From Delphinapterus leucas (taxonomy: Eukaryota; Chordata; Mammalia; Artiodactyla; Monodontidae): a stretch of DNA of 64,000 nt. Numbering within the stretch: position 1 is the first letter of the stretch; the number at the start of each line of letters is the position of its first letter. Shown here piece after piece: positions 35,382 through 46,480 of this stretch. The notes beneath the pieces are model-generated. The model saw only the letters and a program-made list of their open reading frames with translations, did not search any database and was not told the origin of the DNA. The position numbers and the translations under genes were made by a program. Location: positions 3,493,277 through 3,557,276 of the forward strand of contig NW_022098000.1 in the NCBI RefSeq assembly GCF_002288925.2. The letters run 5' to 3'.

Positions 35382-35533
35382 TAAAAGATCACACCTCTGA
35401 GAACTGACATATAGGAGCTTAAGCTTAAAATCAAAGATGATAGCCTTGAGATCATAACCATTTTTATAATACTTATTGCAAACTAGTTACTGAGTACCTA
35501 TTCTGTGCCAAGCACTGTTCTAGAAGATACACC

Positions 35534-35715
35534 AGGAACTTCCCTGGGGGTCCAGTGGTTAAGACTTCGCCTTCCAATGCAGGGGTTGCAGGTTCAATCC
35601 CTGGTCGGGGAGCTAAGATCCCACATGCCTCGTGGCCAAAAAACCAAAACATAAAACAGAAGCAATATTATAACAAATTCAATAAAGACTTTACAAATGG
35701 TCCACAACAACAAAA
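35534..35715 (+). mobile_element. CHR-type SINE, short-body form, in L2
   Basis: 'acttccctgggggtccagtg', 'caggttcaatccctggtcgg', 'ccaaaaaaccaaaacataaa' and 'caataaagactttacaaatg'. TSD imperfect ('agaagatac' versus 'agaaggtat'). Confidence 0.88.
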
Positions 35716-36044
35716 AAAGAAGGTATGTCAAAGTACTAAACATACACAGATCTATGCCCTGGTGGAGATTATATCATATGTTGTCATGCAGTGACCATAA
35801 TAAATAGGTAAATTGTATTAGGAAATGATATACATATATGCTTTGGAAAAATGAAAAAGTAAAGTAGGGAAAAGGTGATTGGAATAACAGGTTGCAGCTA
35901 TAAATTGGATGGTCTGAAAGCTCTTGGTAAGAAGGTGACATTTGGGCAAACACTTGAAGAAGATGAAAAATTTCATCATCTTGATATTCTGAGGAACAGT
36001 GATCCAGGCAGAGGAAAGAGCTGGTGCCCCATCCCCATGGACAC

Positions 36045-36450
36045 ATAGCTAGATTATTTTTCCCTGTAGCCTGGGAGGGGACACAAAATGAATTCTTACC
36101 AACAGAATGTGGGCAGAAGTGACTTACACCTCTTCTAAAAGTGGCCCTTAAACCCTACAGTCATATTCTCAGCAAGTTCACTCTCACCTCCTCTAACTGA
36201 CTCTGTCTCTGTCTGTGTGTCTTACTGGCCAGTTGGGTGGAGGAGATCCAGCAGAGTGCTCCAAGATGGCCTTAGGGAACAGCAGAGTCACATGATGGAA
36301 GGAGACTAGGTTCCTGAGTCACCCTTGGGAGGACAGACATCTAGGAGAGCCAACCAACCTACATCACATTGTGACACTTATGCCCTCAAGATTTCTATTT
36401 TAAACAGGAAACTATCATTACTTACTCTGACTAATACAAAAGCAATTATA
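36045..36450. mobile_element. LTR-like old repeat inserted in L2
   Basis: Contains 'accaacagaatgtgggcaga' near its start and 'ctgactaatac' at its end, with L2 on both sides. The 'gaatgtgg(c)agaagtgac' opening is familiar from old LTR-type repeats, but I cannot name the family. Confidence 0.45.
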
Positions 36451-36954
36451 AAGACTTTGCTTTTGAATGTGAGTGAAATGGGGAGCCAGGGAAGGGTTTT
36501 GAGCAGAACAGTGATTTGATCTGACTTACATTTTAAGAATTTCACTCTGGCTGCTTTGTTGGTACCAGGCTGCAGAGGTACAAGAGTAGAACAGAGAGAC
36601 CAGATAAGAGGCTACTGCAATTATACTAACGAGAAATGATGGTGACTTGGAACATCCCACCAGCAGTGAAAGTGATGAGAAATTGTCAGTCCAAGATAGA
36701 TTTTGAAGGGAGAGCCAACAGAATTTCTTTTCATTTTGGATAAGGGAGTGAAATAAAGAATGATGGGAAGGTTTTTGACCAAAGAACTGGGAGGATAGCG
36801 TATCTATCAACTGAGATGGAGAAAGTGGTGGGTAGAGACTACTTGGTGGAAAGATGAATTTAGTTTTTGATATGTAGAGTTTCAGGTGTTGAAGAGTAAG
36901 CAATTGGAAATGAGCTTAGTTTCAAAGAGATTTCATAAACTAAAAATGTTAAAT

Positions 36955-37310
36955 AAATCATAATTCAATCATATTTATTTTAATCACATAAAACACCCTT
37001 ATATATGATAAACTGTAATTATGAGAAATAGTAGCTGGATAATATTGTATATTTCTATTAATCAAATGTGATCCTTGAGAGTGATATCCCATTTTAGTCT
37101 GCATTTCAGTTACTACTGAAAATAACATTTTATCATGTTTAGTGCCCATCTATATTTCTGTAAAGAATTACTTACTCATATCATTTATACATTTTCCTAT
37201 AGGGTATATTTGTATCTTTATCAATTTATAAAGCCTTAATATTTTATGATATCTGATCATTTGTCTCTGATATATTTTGCTAATATATTCTCTCCTTTTT
37301 TTCATACAAT
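36955..37310 (-). mobile_element. Very old L1-like fragment, antisense
   Basis: AT-rich with antisense L1 ORF2-like order ('agtgcccatctatatttctg', then 'ttgtctctgatatattttgc'). Weak. Confidence 0.4.
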
Positions 37311-37974
37311 TACAAAAGCTCAGAATTTGACCCCAAATTATAACTAAAAATGTTAATCATTTGTCTCTCTTTAATATAGAAAAGAGAAAAGAAGACAAGA
37401 GAATAATTCTTTTCCAGTTTCATTTACTTGTCTAATTTGGAACCTTCTAAAAATATGTTTTCCTTAAAAATACTTCAAGAAATTGCCTCCCATTTTTCAA
37501 AATAATCTTCTGATTTTAAATCCCATGTAATGCAAGTGTTGGGGCTGGTGGAAACTGAGGTCTGTAGAGTTATTATCTATGGTTGATAGCTTCAATTTAC
37601 GATCTGAGATTTTGTTGGATAGGAAGTCTCATACATCAATGGGTGACCATGAAGGGACCACGAGAAACTTCCAAGGATGCTCTGAAAACCGTGACCCCAG
37701 GGTGACTCTGAGGTCGAGCACTGTCAGTAATTAGGAGACTGGAACGTGAATTAGTAGCAGAGGAGACCCAAAGAATTTTTGGTGAACACCATTCTTTTTC
37801 CTGACCTGTTTCTATTGTGACATCTTCACCACAGTAGCTCTTGCCTCCTTGTGAAGCCAACACTTGGTATCTGCCAGTTGAAATTTTTTTCATCTCTGAC
37901 TTTCAATCCAGAGTGGTTTCTGAATTCTAGCACATCTCCTCTGTGACCTGTATGGCCTGTCCTTGAACAGCTCC
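37311..37974. other. Unrecognised sequence
   Basis: No repeat or exon recognised. Confidence 0.4.
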
Positions 37975-38060
37975 CTCCCTCCCTTCTTCTTTCATTTCCT
38001 TCCTTTCTTCTCTCTTTCTTCCCTTTTCTCTATCGCTCTCTCCTTTTCACTCCTATTTTT
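37975..38060 (+). repeat. Polypyrimidine tract
   Basis: Almost pure C/T for about 85 bp ('ctccctccctcccttcttct' at its start), interrupted by a few A and G. Confidence 0.85.
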
Positions 38061-38069
38061 CTTCTTCTT

Positions 38070-38935
38070 TCTTGTGATCTTTTAGATTAAATTTTCTTTT
38101 TGGCCCCCCTATTTCACCTTTTTCTCTTTCTAGTTTAGAGCTGATTTATTTGCTCTCTATTCTTTTAATTAGTATCCTAGAAATTATAATATGCAGCCTA
38201 AAATAATGAATTTTAAAGTGAATCAACATCTTTACTCTCTCAGGATATTATCTAATGTGAGTTTCTTTCTTTCCTTCTCTTTCTTTCTTTCTTTCTTTTT
38301 TTCTTTCTTTCTTTCTTTCTTTTCTTTTCTTTCTTCCTCATAGGTAAGGCTTATTTGTATATATTCACACTTTTACCAGTTTCTCTGCTCATTCCTCCCT
38401 GTATCTCAACCCTTCCTGCTGAAATCCTTTCTTTTCTTTTTGAATCACTCTTAAGAATTTTTTTTCATAAAACTCTGTTTCTGTATGAAAAGTCTTTTTT
38501 CATTGTTCTTGAAAAACAGTTTTGTTGGAAACACAATTGTGCACTGAGATATGAGAGACATTTCTCCCCAAATTTGAAGGGATTCCACTATTTTATTATT
38601 TCCTGTGTTGCTGTTGAACAGTTCAGCTGCAAGTTTAGTTTTTTTTTTCCTTTGTAAGTAATCTTTCATTTCCTTCTCACTGCTTTTAAGTTTGGTTTAT
38701 TTTGACCACAATGTTTCTAATAGTGGGTTTTCTTTCCTTTTTTTTTCTTTTAAATTCTGCTTGGGATTTATTCAGTTTCCTAAATCTGAGAATTTTAATA
38801 AATTCTATTTCTCTTAATTCCCAGCACAAAAGGAAAAACCTATTTGTGGTGGCTTTATACTGTTTATGTTGCATTATCTGGTATATTTCTGTTGAGAGAC
38901 GACTTCTGTTTTGACTAGACATCACTGAGAAATAA
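38070..38935 (-). mobile_element. Old L1 ORF1 region, antisense
   Basis: 'tagaaattataatatgcagc', 'cctgctgaaatcctttcttt', 'tgttgctgttgaacagttca', 'cttgggatttattcagtttc' and 'tttctgttgag' follow old-L1 antisense ORF1 order. A TTTC microsatellite interrupts it. No frame survives. Confidence 0.65.
38262..38335 (+). repeat. (TTTC)n microsatellite
   Basis: About 15 imperfect TTTC units. Confidence 0.9.
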
Positions 38936-39535
38936 ATTCTCTGCCTATAATTTTATACATCATGATTGGAAGAGTTTCCCTGGACTAAATTCTGGCTCTG
39001 TTCATTTTACCTTGTTTCTTCTCCATTACTCAAATATTTCCAGACCCTAGCACTGTAGGATACACTTATATTGTCATATGACCTCTGGCTCTACACCGTT
39101 AGGTCACAAAGCTAAGGAGTCAACATGTTGAGTGATAGAAGTATTCCTGGAAGCCAGTCCTGCACGGGAATGGTAGCAATAACTTAACTGTACACAGAAG
39201 TAATTGTGAACTAAATAAATATACTAGACACTAGGCAGTCGAGTTTGACACTAGTGTCAAACTAAATGAATAGCCAACTCAACCGCCTTTTAGACGGATC
39301 CCTGAATGCCCATTACCTCTCTTAAGGCATCCAATGAAAGGGGAAATGTGACAGACCGGAATTTGGACAGGAATGAGCCATCAGTCTTAACCAACTGCAG
39401 TTAAGTGTGCTTCTTTTAAACATTTTACAAAAACATATGATCACGTGAGCACATTGATCATGTTTCCTTAGGACCTTGAAAGGGGCCCATGCAAGTGAGG
39501 GGCCTGAAGCTTATCTCATTGCAAATCTACTTCTA
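38936..39535. other. Unrecognised sequence
   Basis: No confident repeat or gene. Confidence 0.35.
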
Positions 39536-39539
39536 TTCA

Positions 39540-40250
39540 ATCTCTACTCTCCTCCTCAAAGGTAACTATTATTCTGAATTCTAACTTCATAGGTTAACTT
39601 TGCTTAATTATATTTTTTGACTTTATATAAATGGAATTGCACAATATATATTTTGTTTTTGTCTTCTCTCACTGAACATTGTTTTGGTGAGATTCACCTA
39701 TAGTGTTGGACATAACTACAATTGTTAATTTTTGGTATAGCATGACATCATGTGAGTAAGCCACATTCTTTCATTGATGGAAATTTGAGTCATTATTAGT
39801 TTAAAGCTATTGCAAATAACGCTACTATCAACATTTCCATCTTGTCTCTCAATGTATGTGTGTAGGCATTTCTTTTTAGTCTATACCTAGTAGTGAAATT
39901 CATAGATTATAAACCTCTTCAACTTTAGTAGATAATGTGAAACTCTTTTCCAAAGTATTATATCGACTACACTTTCACAATCAATCTATGAGAGTTCCTG
40001 TAGTCAACACTAGTAATTCTGGAAAGTGGGAAGTGGAATCTCATTCAAGTTATAATTTTTATTCCCTTGATGATTGTCATATGGTTACTAATCATTTGCT
40101 TGTCCCCTTTTGCAAAACGTCTGTTGAAGTCACTTACTGACTTGTTTGCCTTTCTCTTATTGATTTGAGGAAATATTCATGTATTTTGGATATAAGGTCT
40201 TTGTAAGTAATATAAGTTGCAAATATTTACTTTCACACACTGAAAGTAAA
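39540..40250 (-). mobile_element. Old L1 (L1M/HAL1-like) ORF2 end, antisense
   Basis: 'actttatataaatggaattg', 'ttcattgatggaaatttgag', 'tacctagtagtgaaattcat', 'cttttccaaagtattatatc' and 'agtggaatctcattcaagtt' match the antisense order of the L1 ORF2 C-terminus. Confidence 0.75.
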
Positions 40251-40675
40251 TAACTAATTGTAATTAATTTGTAAGTAAATAACTATGTGTAATTTTAATG
40301 ACTGTATGTTTTTATATTTCTAAAAAATTTATTTATTTCTTTGCAAATATACTTGGTCCATTTTTAGTAGACTTTTAATTTTTCACCTTTTTAATTTATT
40401 CTTTTTCTTTAAACGTTCAAAATGTTAATATTTTGTATTCAAGACTTCAATATCTCAGGTGTTGTGAGATCAAATCTGTTTGTTTTTTTCCCCTCATTGC
40501 TGATTCTCTTCCATGGTTTCTGCATGTATCTGTGTTTGGAAGGTCAAGGGTGGGAGTCAGAGGGGGATGAGACCTTGGTTGAGGTTATCCTTTGCTCTTG
40601 AGGATTGATTTTTTTTTTTTTCTGCCATTTGTCTATGTGTGTCAACAATCTTAGGGTCTCATAAATTCATTTCTT

Positions 40676-40879
40676 TTTTTGTTTTTTGTGGTACGTGGGC
40701 CTCTCACTGTTGTGGCCTCTCTCATTGTGGAGCACAGGCCCCGGACGCACAGGCTCAGTGGCCATGGCTCATGGGCCCAGCCGCTCTGCGGCATGTGGGA
40801 TCTTCCTGGACTGGGGCACGAACCCATGTCCCCTGCATCGGCAGGTGGACTCTCAACCACTGCGCCACCAGGGGAGCCC
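40676..40879 (-). mobile_element. Young short CHR-type SINE
   Basis: Antisense: 'ggtacgtgggcctctcactg', 'cagccgctctgcggcatgtg', 'cactgcgccaccaggggagc'. TSD 'aattcatttctt' at 40664-40675 and 40880-40891. The several overlapping open frames on both strands here are artefacts of this GC-rich SINE. Confidence 0.95.
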
Positions 40880-41229
40880 AATTCATTTCTTATGAATGGC
40901 GTGATACACTGGAGTTTGTACTTAATTTGCCAAACAAAAGGAGGCAACGAGAAGTTTAAATGTGAGAATAACATGGTTAGAATTCTAATATTAAAAAGGA
41001 AAAAAGAGGGAGAAAAAGAGCATGTAAAATGATTTGGGGGTAAATAGTTGGTAGTTGGGTATGGGTTAGGATGCTATGCAATCATCCTGGTGGGGATAAG
41101 GCAGACACGTACAATAGTGGTGGTGGTAAGAAAGGTTACAGTGACTCATTGAGACAATATGTATTTGCAATTCACACAATGTAAGTAGAAACAAAAAGAA
41201 TAAAAATACTATTGGTCAAAGACCCACAT

Positions 41230-41775
41230 TTTAGAAAAGAAGAACTTTCATTCATTGCTGATGGAAATATAAATTGGCCAAATCTCTAAGTGGTGAATTT
41301 GGTAATATCTACTAGAACTGTAAAAACAAAAGTACAATATCTTTTTCCAGCAATTCCACCATTATTAATAATTAAGGGACTATTCAGACAAGCATGTTAA
41401 AGTGTATGAGCAAAGGTTTTACTTGTTTAGCTCTAAGGTAGCAAATTAGAACAAATCTATATAATTCAGCAAAATATTGGGTTGGCCAAAAAGTTCCAAA
41501 TGAAATTTTTGGCCAACCCAATAGAATAGAGTAACCAAAAATGGAGAGATAAATCCATATATTTGAACATGGAAAAATTCACAATCTAAGTAATAAAGTA
41601 GGTCACAGAATAATATGTAAAATATTATATCATTAAAAAATAATATGTACGCATGTATAGAACATATTTGAAAATGTGTATACAATTTTAACAATGCTTA
41701 TGTCAGTGTGTTTTTCTCTATTGCCTTATATTTTGATAATGCATATGGATTACTACGTTTTGAAAAAGTGATGAT
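41230..41775 (+). mobile_element. Very old L1-like sequence, sense
   Basis: 'attgctgatggaaatataaa', 'ccagcaattccaccatt' and later AT-rich 3' UTR-like sequence resemble an old L1 ORF2 C-terminus. It hosts the mariner palindrome at 41477-41521. Confidence 0.55.
41477..41521. mobile_element. 45-bp mariner palindrome (MITE)
   Basis: Left arm 'ttgggttggccaaaaagttc' is mirrored by right arm 'aatttttggccaacccaa', with TA on each side (41475-41476, 41522-41523). The arms match the terminal inverted repeats of the mariner family known from artiodactyl genomes. Only the two ends are left, with a 6-8-bp loop. Confidence 0.9.
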
Positions 41776-41914
41776 GTCATTAATAGGCACTTCAGAGAAG
41801 CCAGTATGGGCTACTGGTTTACTGGGGAATGTGATGATTTAGATGCTGCTTGAGGGTCTGTTTGAAAATCTAACTGGATATATCTAAATATCAGTTTGAA
41901 AGAGGCTGACTATA

Positions 41915-41986
41915 GAGAATTTAAAGTGAAATGACTGATGACAGAATTTTTGAGAATTTAAGATGAAATGGTTGATGCAGAATTTT
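41915..41986 (+). repeat. Two-copy tandem repeat, ~36 bp
   Basis: Unit 1 (41915-41951) and unit 2 (41952-41986) share 'gagaattta', 'gaaatg', 'tgatg' and 'cagaatttt' in order. Confidence 0.75.
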
Positions 41987-41989
41987 CCC

Positions 41990-42731
41990 CAATATTAAAA
42001 AATGATTAATGCTTCCAGGAAGTTTGGTACTAAATTTTAAATGCTTAGTTGAAAGAATGATATAAGCCCATATTTCAGTAGTATTTATAGCTGCTTTCCT
42101 TTATGGCATTTAACTTTCTGGGGTTTAACTTCCCCCCATTCTATTATATATAATTACATTTATCAGATATTTGAAATCCTTTATAGATTGGGTGAGCTAT
42201 ACATTTTAAAGAAATATATTGTATAATTAAGTAATGATTCTATTGGTCACTATTTAAGGAGGTGCTTTAATTAAATTCAACAGTTGAATAAAATTTCCAA
42301 CACTATTACTTCCTCAAATATCACTTTTTAAGGCAAACTTTGAATAATTTATTCATTAGTTTGCCAATTTAAAGTTTTGACTTTTTTTTTTAACTCCCAA
42401 CATTTTGCTTGATTTTTAAAGATTAAAAGCCTTTTATTTATGACTGGTATAAAAATTTGGTAAATCCTATTGACTAAGGTGCTTCAATTTTACAGGTAGG
42501 AAAATTGGTCACAAATCTAAACCAAGCAAAAGGGAGATACAAAATAAAAAACTGTTCATTTCTAAAATTGTTTTAATCCATCTCTGCAATTCAGTTAAAA
42601 ACCATCTACTCTTCTCCATTCTCCTTCTACTTCAAGCTCTAACTTTTCCCCTGGAAAATTACCTTCACCCGGTCTCCCTCCTCTCAATGTTCCCCTATTT
42701 CAACCTCTTCCACATTGGTAGTTGATTATGA
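41990..42731. other. Unrecognised AT-rich stretch
   Basis: No gene or repeat recognised up to the L1 TSD. Confidence 0.4.
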
Positions 42732-42743
42732 AAATTCTCTCCT

Positions 42744-43498
42744 TTTTAAAAATTTTATTTTATATTGGACTGTAGTTGATTTACAATGTTGTGTTAGTTT
42801 CAGGTGTACAACAAAGTGATTCAATTATACATATACATATATCTACTCTTTTTCAAATTCTTTTCCTATTTAGGTTATTATAGAATATTGAGCAGAGTTC
42901 CCCTGTTATACAGTAGGTCCTTGTTGGTTATCTATTTTATATATAGTAGTATGTATATGTCAATCCCAAACTCCCAGTTTATCCCTTCCCCATTTCCCCG
43001 TTGGTAACCATAAGTTTGTTTTCTATGTCTGTGAGTCTGTTTCTGTTTTGTAAATAAGTTCATTTGTATCATTTTTTTAGTAGATTCCACATATGAGTGA
43101 TATCATATGATATTTGTTTTTCTCTGTCTGACTTACTTCACTTAGTATGATAATCTCCATGTCCATCCATGCTGTTGCAAATGGCATTATTTCATTCTTT
43201 TTTATGGCTGAGTAATATTCCTTTTTATATATGTACCACATCTTCTTTATCCATTCCTCTGTTGATGGACATTTAGGTTGCTTCCATGTCCTGGCTATTG
43301 TAAATAGTGCTGCTGTGGACATTGGGGTGCATGTATCATTTTGACCCATGGTTTTCCTCAGGATATATGCCCAGGAGTGGGATTGCTGGATCATATGGTA
43401 GCTCTATTTTTAGTTTTTAAAGGAACCTCCATACTGTTCTCCACAGTGGCTGCACTAATTTGCATTCCCACCAACAGCATAGGAGGGTTCGCTTTTGT
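42744..43498 (-). mobile_element. 5'-truncated L1, antisense
   Basis: TSD 'aaattctctcct' at 42732-42743 and 43499-43510. Holds 3' UTR ('gttagtttcaggtgtacaac') and the ORF2 C-terminus; a 105-codon minus frame at 43077-43394 keeps 'MWYIYKKEYYSAIKKNEIM' and '[16 protein letters not shown]'. Simple 5' truncation, no inversion. Confidence 0.95.
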
Positions 43499-43510
43499 AA
43501 ATTCTCTCCT

Positions 43511-44410
43511 AAAAAACTTCACTTCCCACTCTTGACAGACTAAATGTTCTTGCATGGAAAGCAGGATCATCTACACGTTGGCCCCATCCCACTTTCCTGA
43601 CTTCATTTCCTTCTATGCTTAGAAACATGACCTACAGTTTAGCTACTTAAAGGTCTTGGGGGCACGAAGTGAATTTTCTTGTCTTAAACTTTTGTGTAAG
43701 TGCCAGGAGATTCTTTCCCTTCTCAAATTCTTATGGGTCAGTTTTGATAGGCAGGAAAACTAGTCTACAAAATCCGTTGTGAAAATTCATTTATCTAATG
43801 GCTAAGGAGATTTACTGTTTCTCCTCCCCGTCCAATTCTGGCTCAAGCACAAGGTTGTGAAAAGAGTGACCTTTTCAGGTAAAGAAAGGCCTTTCTGTAA
43901 TAAAGAGTAAAGTCTTCTTGAGGACTCAGATCAAATTAGGAAAAATTATTGATGATACATATGAACTCCAACAATGATTAGTGTGGTATTGGTTTCATTA
44001 AGTTAATACATGTACAAAACACCACTGCAAAAACAAAAAACTAAAACAGAACAGAAACAGAGTGTCTAGAAAAAAGTTTAAATGTACCCCCTTCCTCCTA
44101 TTGGTCAGGACCTTGGAAGCTTGGGTTGAACTTAGGGTCATTACCTTTCATTACTCCCTGGAGGCGGAGCCCAGTGCCTGGGTGTTTCCTAAGTGGGAAA
44201 AAAATGAATAGGTGTCTTACATTTGTAAGACAATTTTTTTTTTTTTTTTTTTTAGGAATAGATTATTTCTACGTCTGAGGGAAACGTTCTATTTCAAATT
44301 TCAGTTGGAGCAAGATTAACTAAATTAGGAGATCTCTTCCTTGGGTCCCTTAATAAATTGTTTTTAGAAAATAGTTCTCTTTAGATACTTTGTTACTTAA
44401 TAGTTCTTTA
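43511..44410. other. Unrecognised sequence
   Basis: Nothing recognised; a T-run lies at 44235-44255. Confidence 0.4.
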
Positions 44411-44426
44411 CTACTAAATGCTTTTC

Positions 44427-44797
44427 TTTTTTTGTTTAAACGGCTTCCTTTTATTTTTGTAATTTATTTATTTTTTTGGCTGCGTTGGGTCTTCGTTGCT
44501 GCGTGTGGGCCTTCTCTAGTTGCGGCAAGTGGGGGCTACTTTTTATTGCAGTGCACGGGCTCCTTATTACAGTGGCTTCTCTTGTTGTGGAGCACAGGCT
44601 CTAGACACATGGGCTTCAGTAGTTGTGGTGCATGGGCTCAGTAGTTGTGGCTCACTGGCTCTAGAGCATAGGCTCAGTAGTTGTGACCACAGGTTTAGTT
44701 GCTCCGCAGCATGTGGGATCTTCCCAGACCAGGGGTCAAATCCGTGTCTCCTGCATTGGCAGGCAGACTCTTAACCACTGTACCACCAGAGAAGTCC
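44427..44797 (-). mobile_element. CHR-type SINE, long form (first of two)
   Basis: Antisense: 'tttggctgcgttgggtcttc', repeated 'agtagttgtgg' body, 'cattggcaggcagactctta', head read as 'accaccagagaagtcc'. TSD 'ctactaaatgcttttc' (44411-44426) versus 'ctactaaatgtttttc' (44798-44813), one mismatch. Confidence 0.94.
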
Positions 44798-44813
44798 CTA
44801 CTAAATGTTTTTC

Positions 44814-45041
44814 TTGTTTTGTTTTGTTTTTTGTTTTTTTTTTTTTTGCGGTACGCGGGCCTTTCACTGTTGTGGCCTCTCCCGCCGCGGAGCACAGGCG
44901 CTGGACGCGCAGACTCAGCAGCCATGGCTCACGGGCCCAGCCGCTCCGCGGCAATGTGGGATCTTCCCGGACCGGGGCACGAACCCGTGTCCCCTGCATC
45001 GGCAGGCGGACTCTCAACCACTGCGCCACCAGGGAAGCCCC
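44814..45041 (-). mobile_element. Young short CHR-type SINE (second of two)
   Basis: Antisense: 'gcggtacgcgggcctttcac', 'cagccgctccgcggcaatgt', 'actgcgccaccagggaagcc'. It entered the right-hand TSD of the first SINE and has its own TSD 'ctactaaatgttttt' at 44798-44812 and 45042-45056. Confidence 0.95.
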
Positions 45042-45056
45042 CTACTAAATGTTTTT

Positions 45057-46145
45057 AACAGGAATAATTTTCTTCTGGGTAAAATGTTTTCGTTGCTTGT
45101 ATTTACCACCATTCCTGTTGAATTAGGCATTGAAGTAACTTTTTCTAAAGTCAGAGGTCTTGGCATCATTACTCTTTACTAATTATATTTATTTTCTGCC
45201 TCTCATTTGCTTGTTCTTCTGCTGATAGAGAGTAGTGCCAAGATATAGCTTTGCTTCTGTCCTTTGTTTTCCCCTGTTTTTAAACATCACCTCCTAAGAC
45301 CACAAGGATTTTTATCTTAAATACTGTTTATTTTAGTTTGTGTACTTTTAAAAACATCTGTCTTGGTATCTTTTGGCCAAACGTTGAATACTCAAGCTTG
45401 GCTGCTATCTAGTTGGGAAATGAGACTGTATCATTCTCTGCTGTCATGGGTTCCCTAACCAATTCTGAACTATTTCTTGGTTTATAAGCTCTCCCTGCCA
45501 TCGAAATCTCTATTTGGCTTTTCTGCTATAATAGACACTTGCTTCCATGGCTTTTCAAAACCCAGACCCAGCCCGGCCCTTCTCTGACAGCCTTGGTTCT
45601 CAGGGCTGCTTCTTTCCCATTATCTCTTTGGAATTCAGCCTCTTTCTCTGAACAAATGAGTCACATTTATCTAAACCTTACCTTTCAACTCTTTAGTTTT
45701 TTTTTCCTTCTTCTTTTGCTTATGTTTGGGCCCTCTGGAAATCTGAGACTGGGGAAAAGAAAAACAAATACTATGAACTTTTCCGAAGAATGCCTGGCTC
45801 CTACCCTTACTGCATTTCTGCAGCAGACACAAAGCCTCCGTATCCATTTCACATAGATCCTTCTCCCCAGAGCTCTTTTATTCCAAAGTGCAGCGAAGAA
45901 TTTATAGTCATCTGGTGAATTCCAACACAGTAATTCAATTTTTTAAATAGAAATTTTACTGCTTAATATTTTGACTAGGCTTGTCTTAATATTATTCATT
46001 ATATTAGTAATAATGGCCACTATCAACTGATTGTTTTTTTTAATGTGTCTAGTGCTGAATTAAATAGTTTACAGACATATAAGAAATCTAGATTTATCAA
46101 ATAACAATTAGCCTTTCATTTTAGTTAATATTGTATTTTATAAAC
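45057..46145. other. Unrecognised sequence
   Basis: No exon or repeat recognised. The 105-codon frame at 45539-45856 has a hydrophobic Phe/Leu stretch but no family resemblance. Confidence 0.4.
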
Positions 46146-46149
46146 CATG

Positions 46150-46480
46150 CTGCAATGTTTTGGATTGTGGTCCTTGGATTCAAGACCTGGGTTCAATTCT
46201 GTGTCTGCTAAGTAGTACATGTATGACCTTCCATATATGATTAAATATTTTTTATGCAGCAACTATTTTTGAGACCATACATGCCATTTATTTATTTTTG
46301 AATTCATCATAAAATTTACAATTATTCATTGAATGTGTACATTTCAGAACTGAAGCTACATCATTAACCTAAGGAAATGATATATCTAACTCATAGAGTT
46401 ATCATCGGGAGTGAATAAGGTTATATATGCAAAACACTTAGCTTACTGCTTGGCACATACCAGTGGTCAATAAACTGTAG
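46150..46480 (+). mobile_element. MIR SINE, sense, split by ~150 bp
   Basis: 5' half at 46150-46230 ('ttcaagacctgggttcaatt', 'tacatgtatgacctt') and 3' half at about 46380-46480 ('aactcatagagttatcatcg', 'tgcttggcacataccagtgg'), with foreign AT-rich sequence between. Confidence 0.75.

Larger units (their letters stand above)
35465..36900 (-). mobile_element. L2, antisense, with two later insertions
   Basis: Antisense L2 landmarks in order: 'ctgtgccaagcactgttcta' (35506-35525), 'gccctggtggagattatatc', 'ggtgacatttgggcaaacac', 'gagccagggaagggttttga' (about 36482), 'tgatctgacttacattttaa', 'gagaccagataagaggctac' and 'atagattttgaagg'. A SINE (35534-35715) and an unrelated segment (about 36045-36450) split it. 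Confidence 0.85.

Noticed and set aside
44683..45182. Several 75-125-codon frames on both strands
   Set aside because: They lie in two CHR SINEs; the Arg/Pro/Gly-rich peptides are translations of SINE sequence, repeated almost identically at 35127-35461, 40639-41032, 49101-49503 and 57676-58202.
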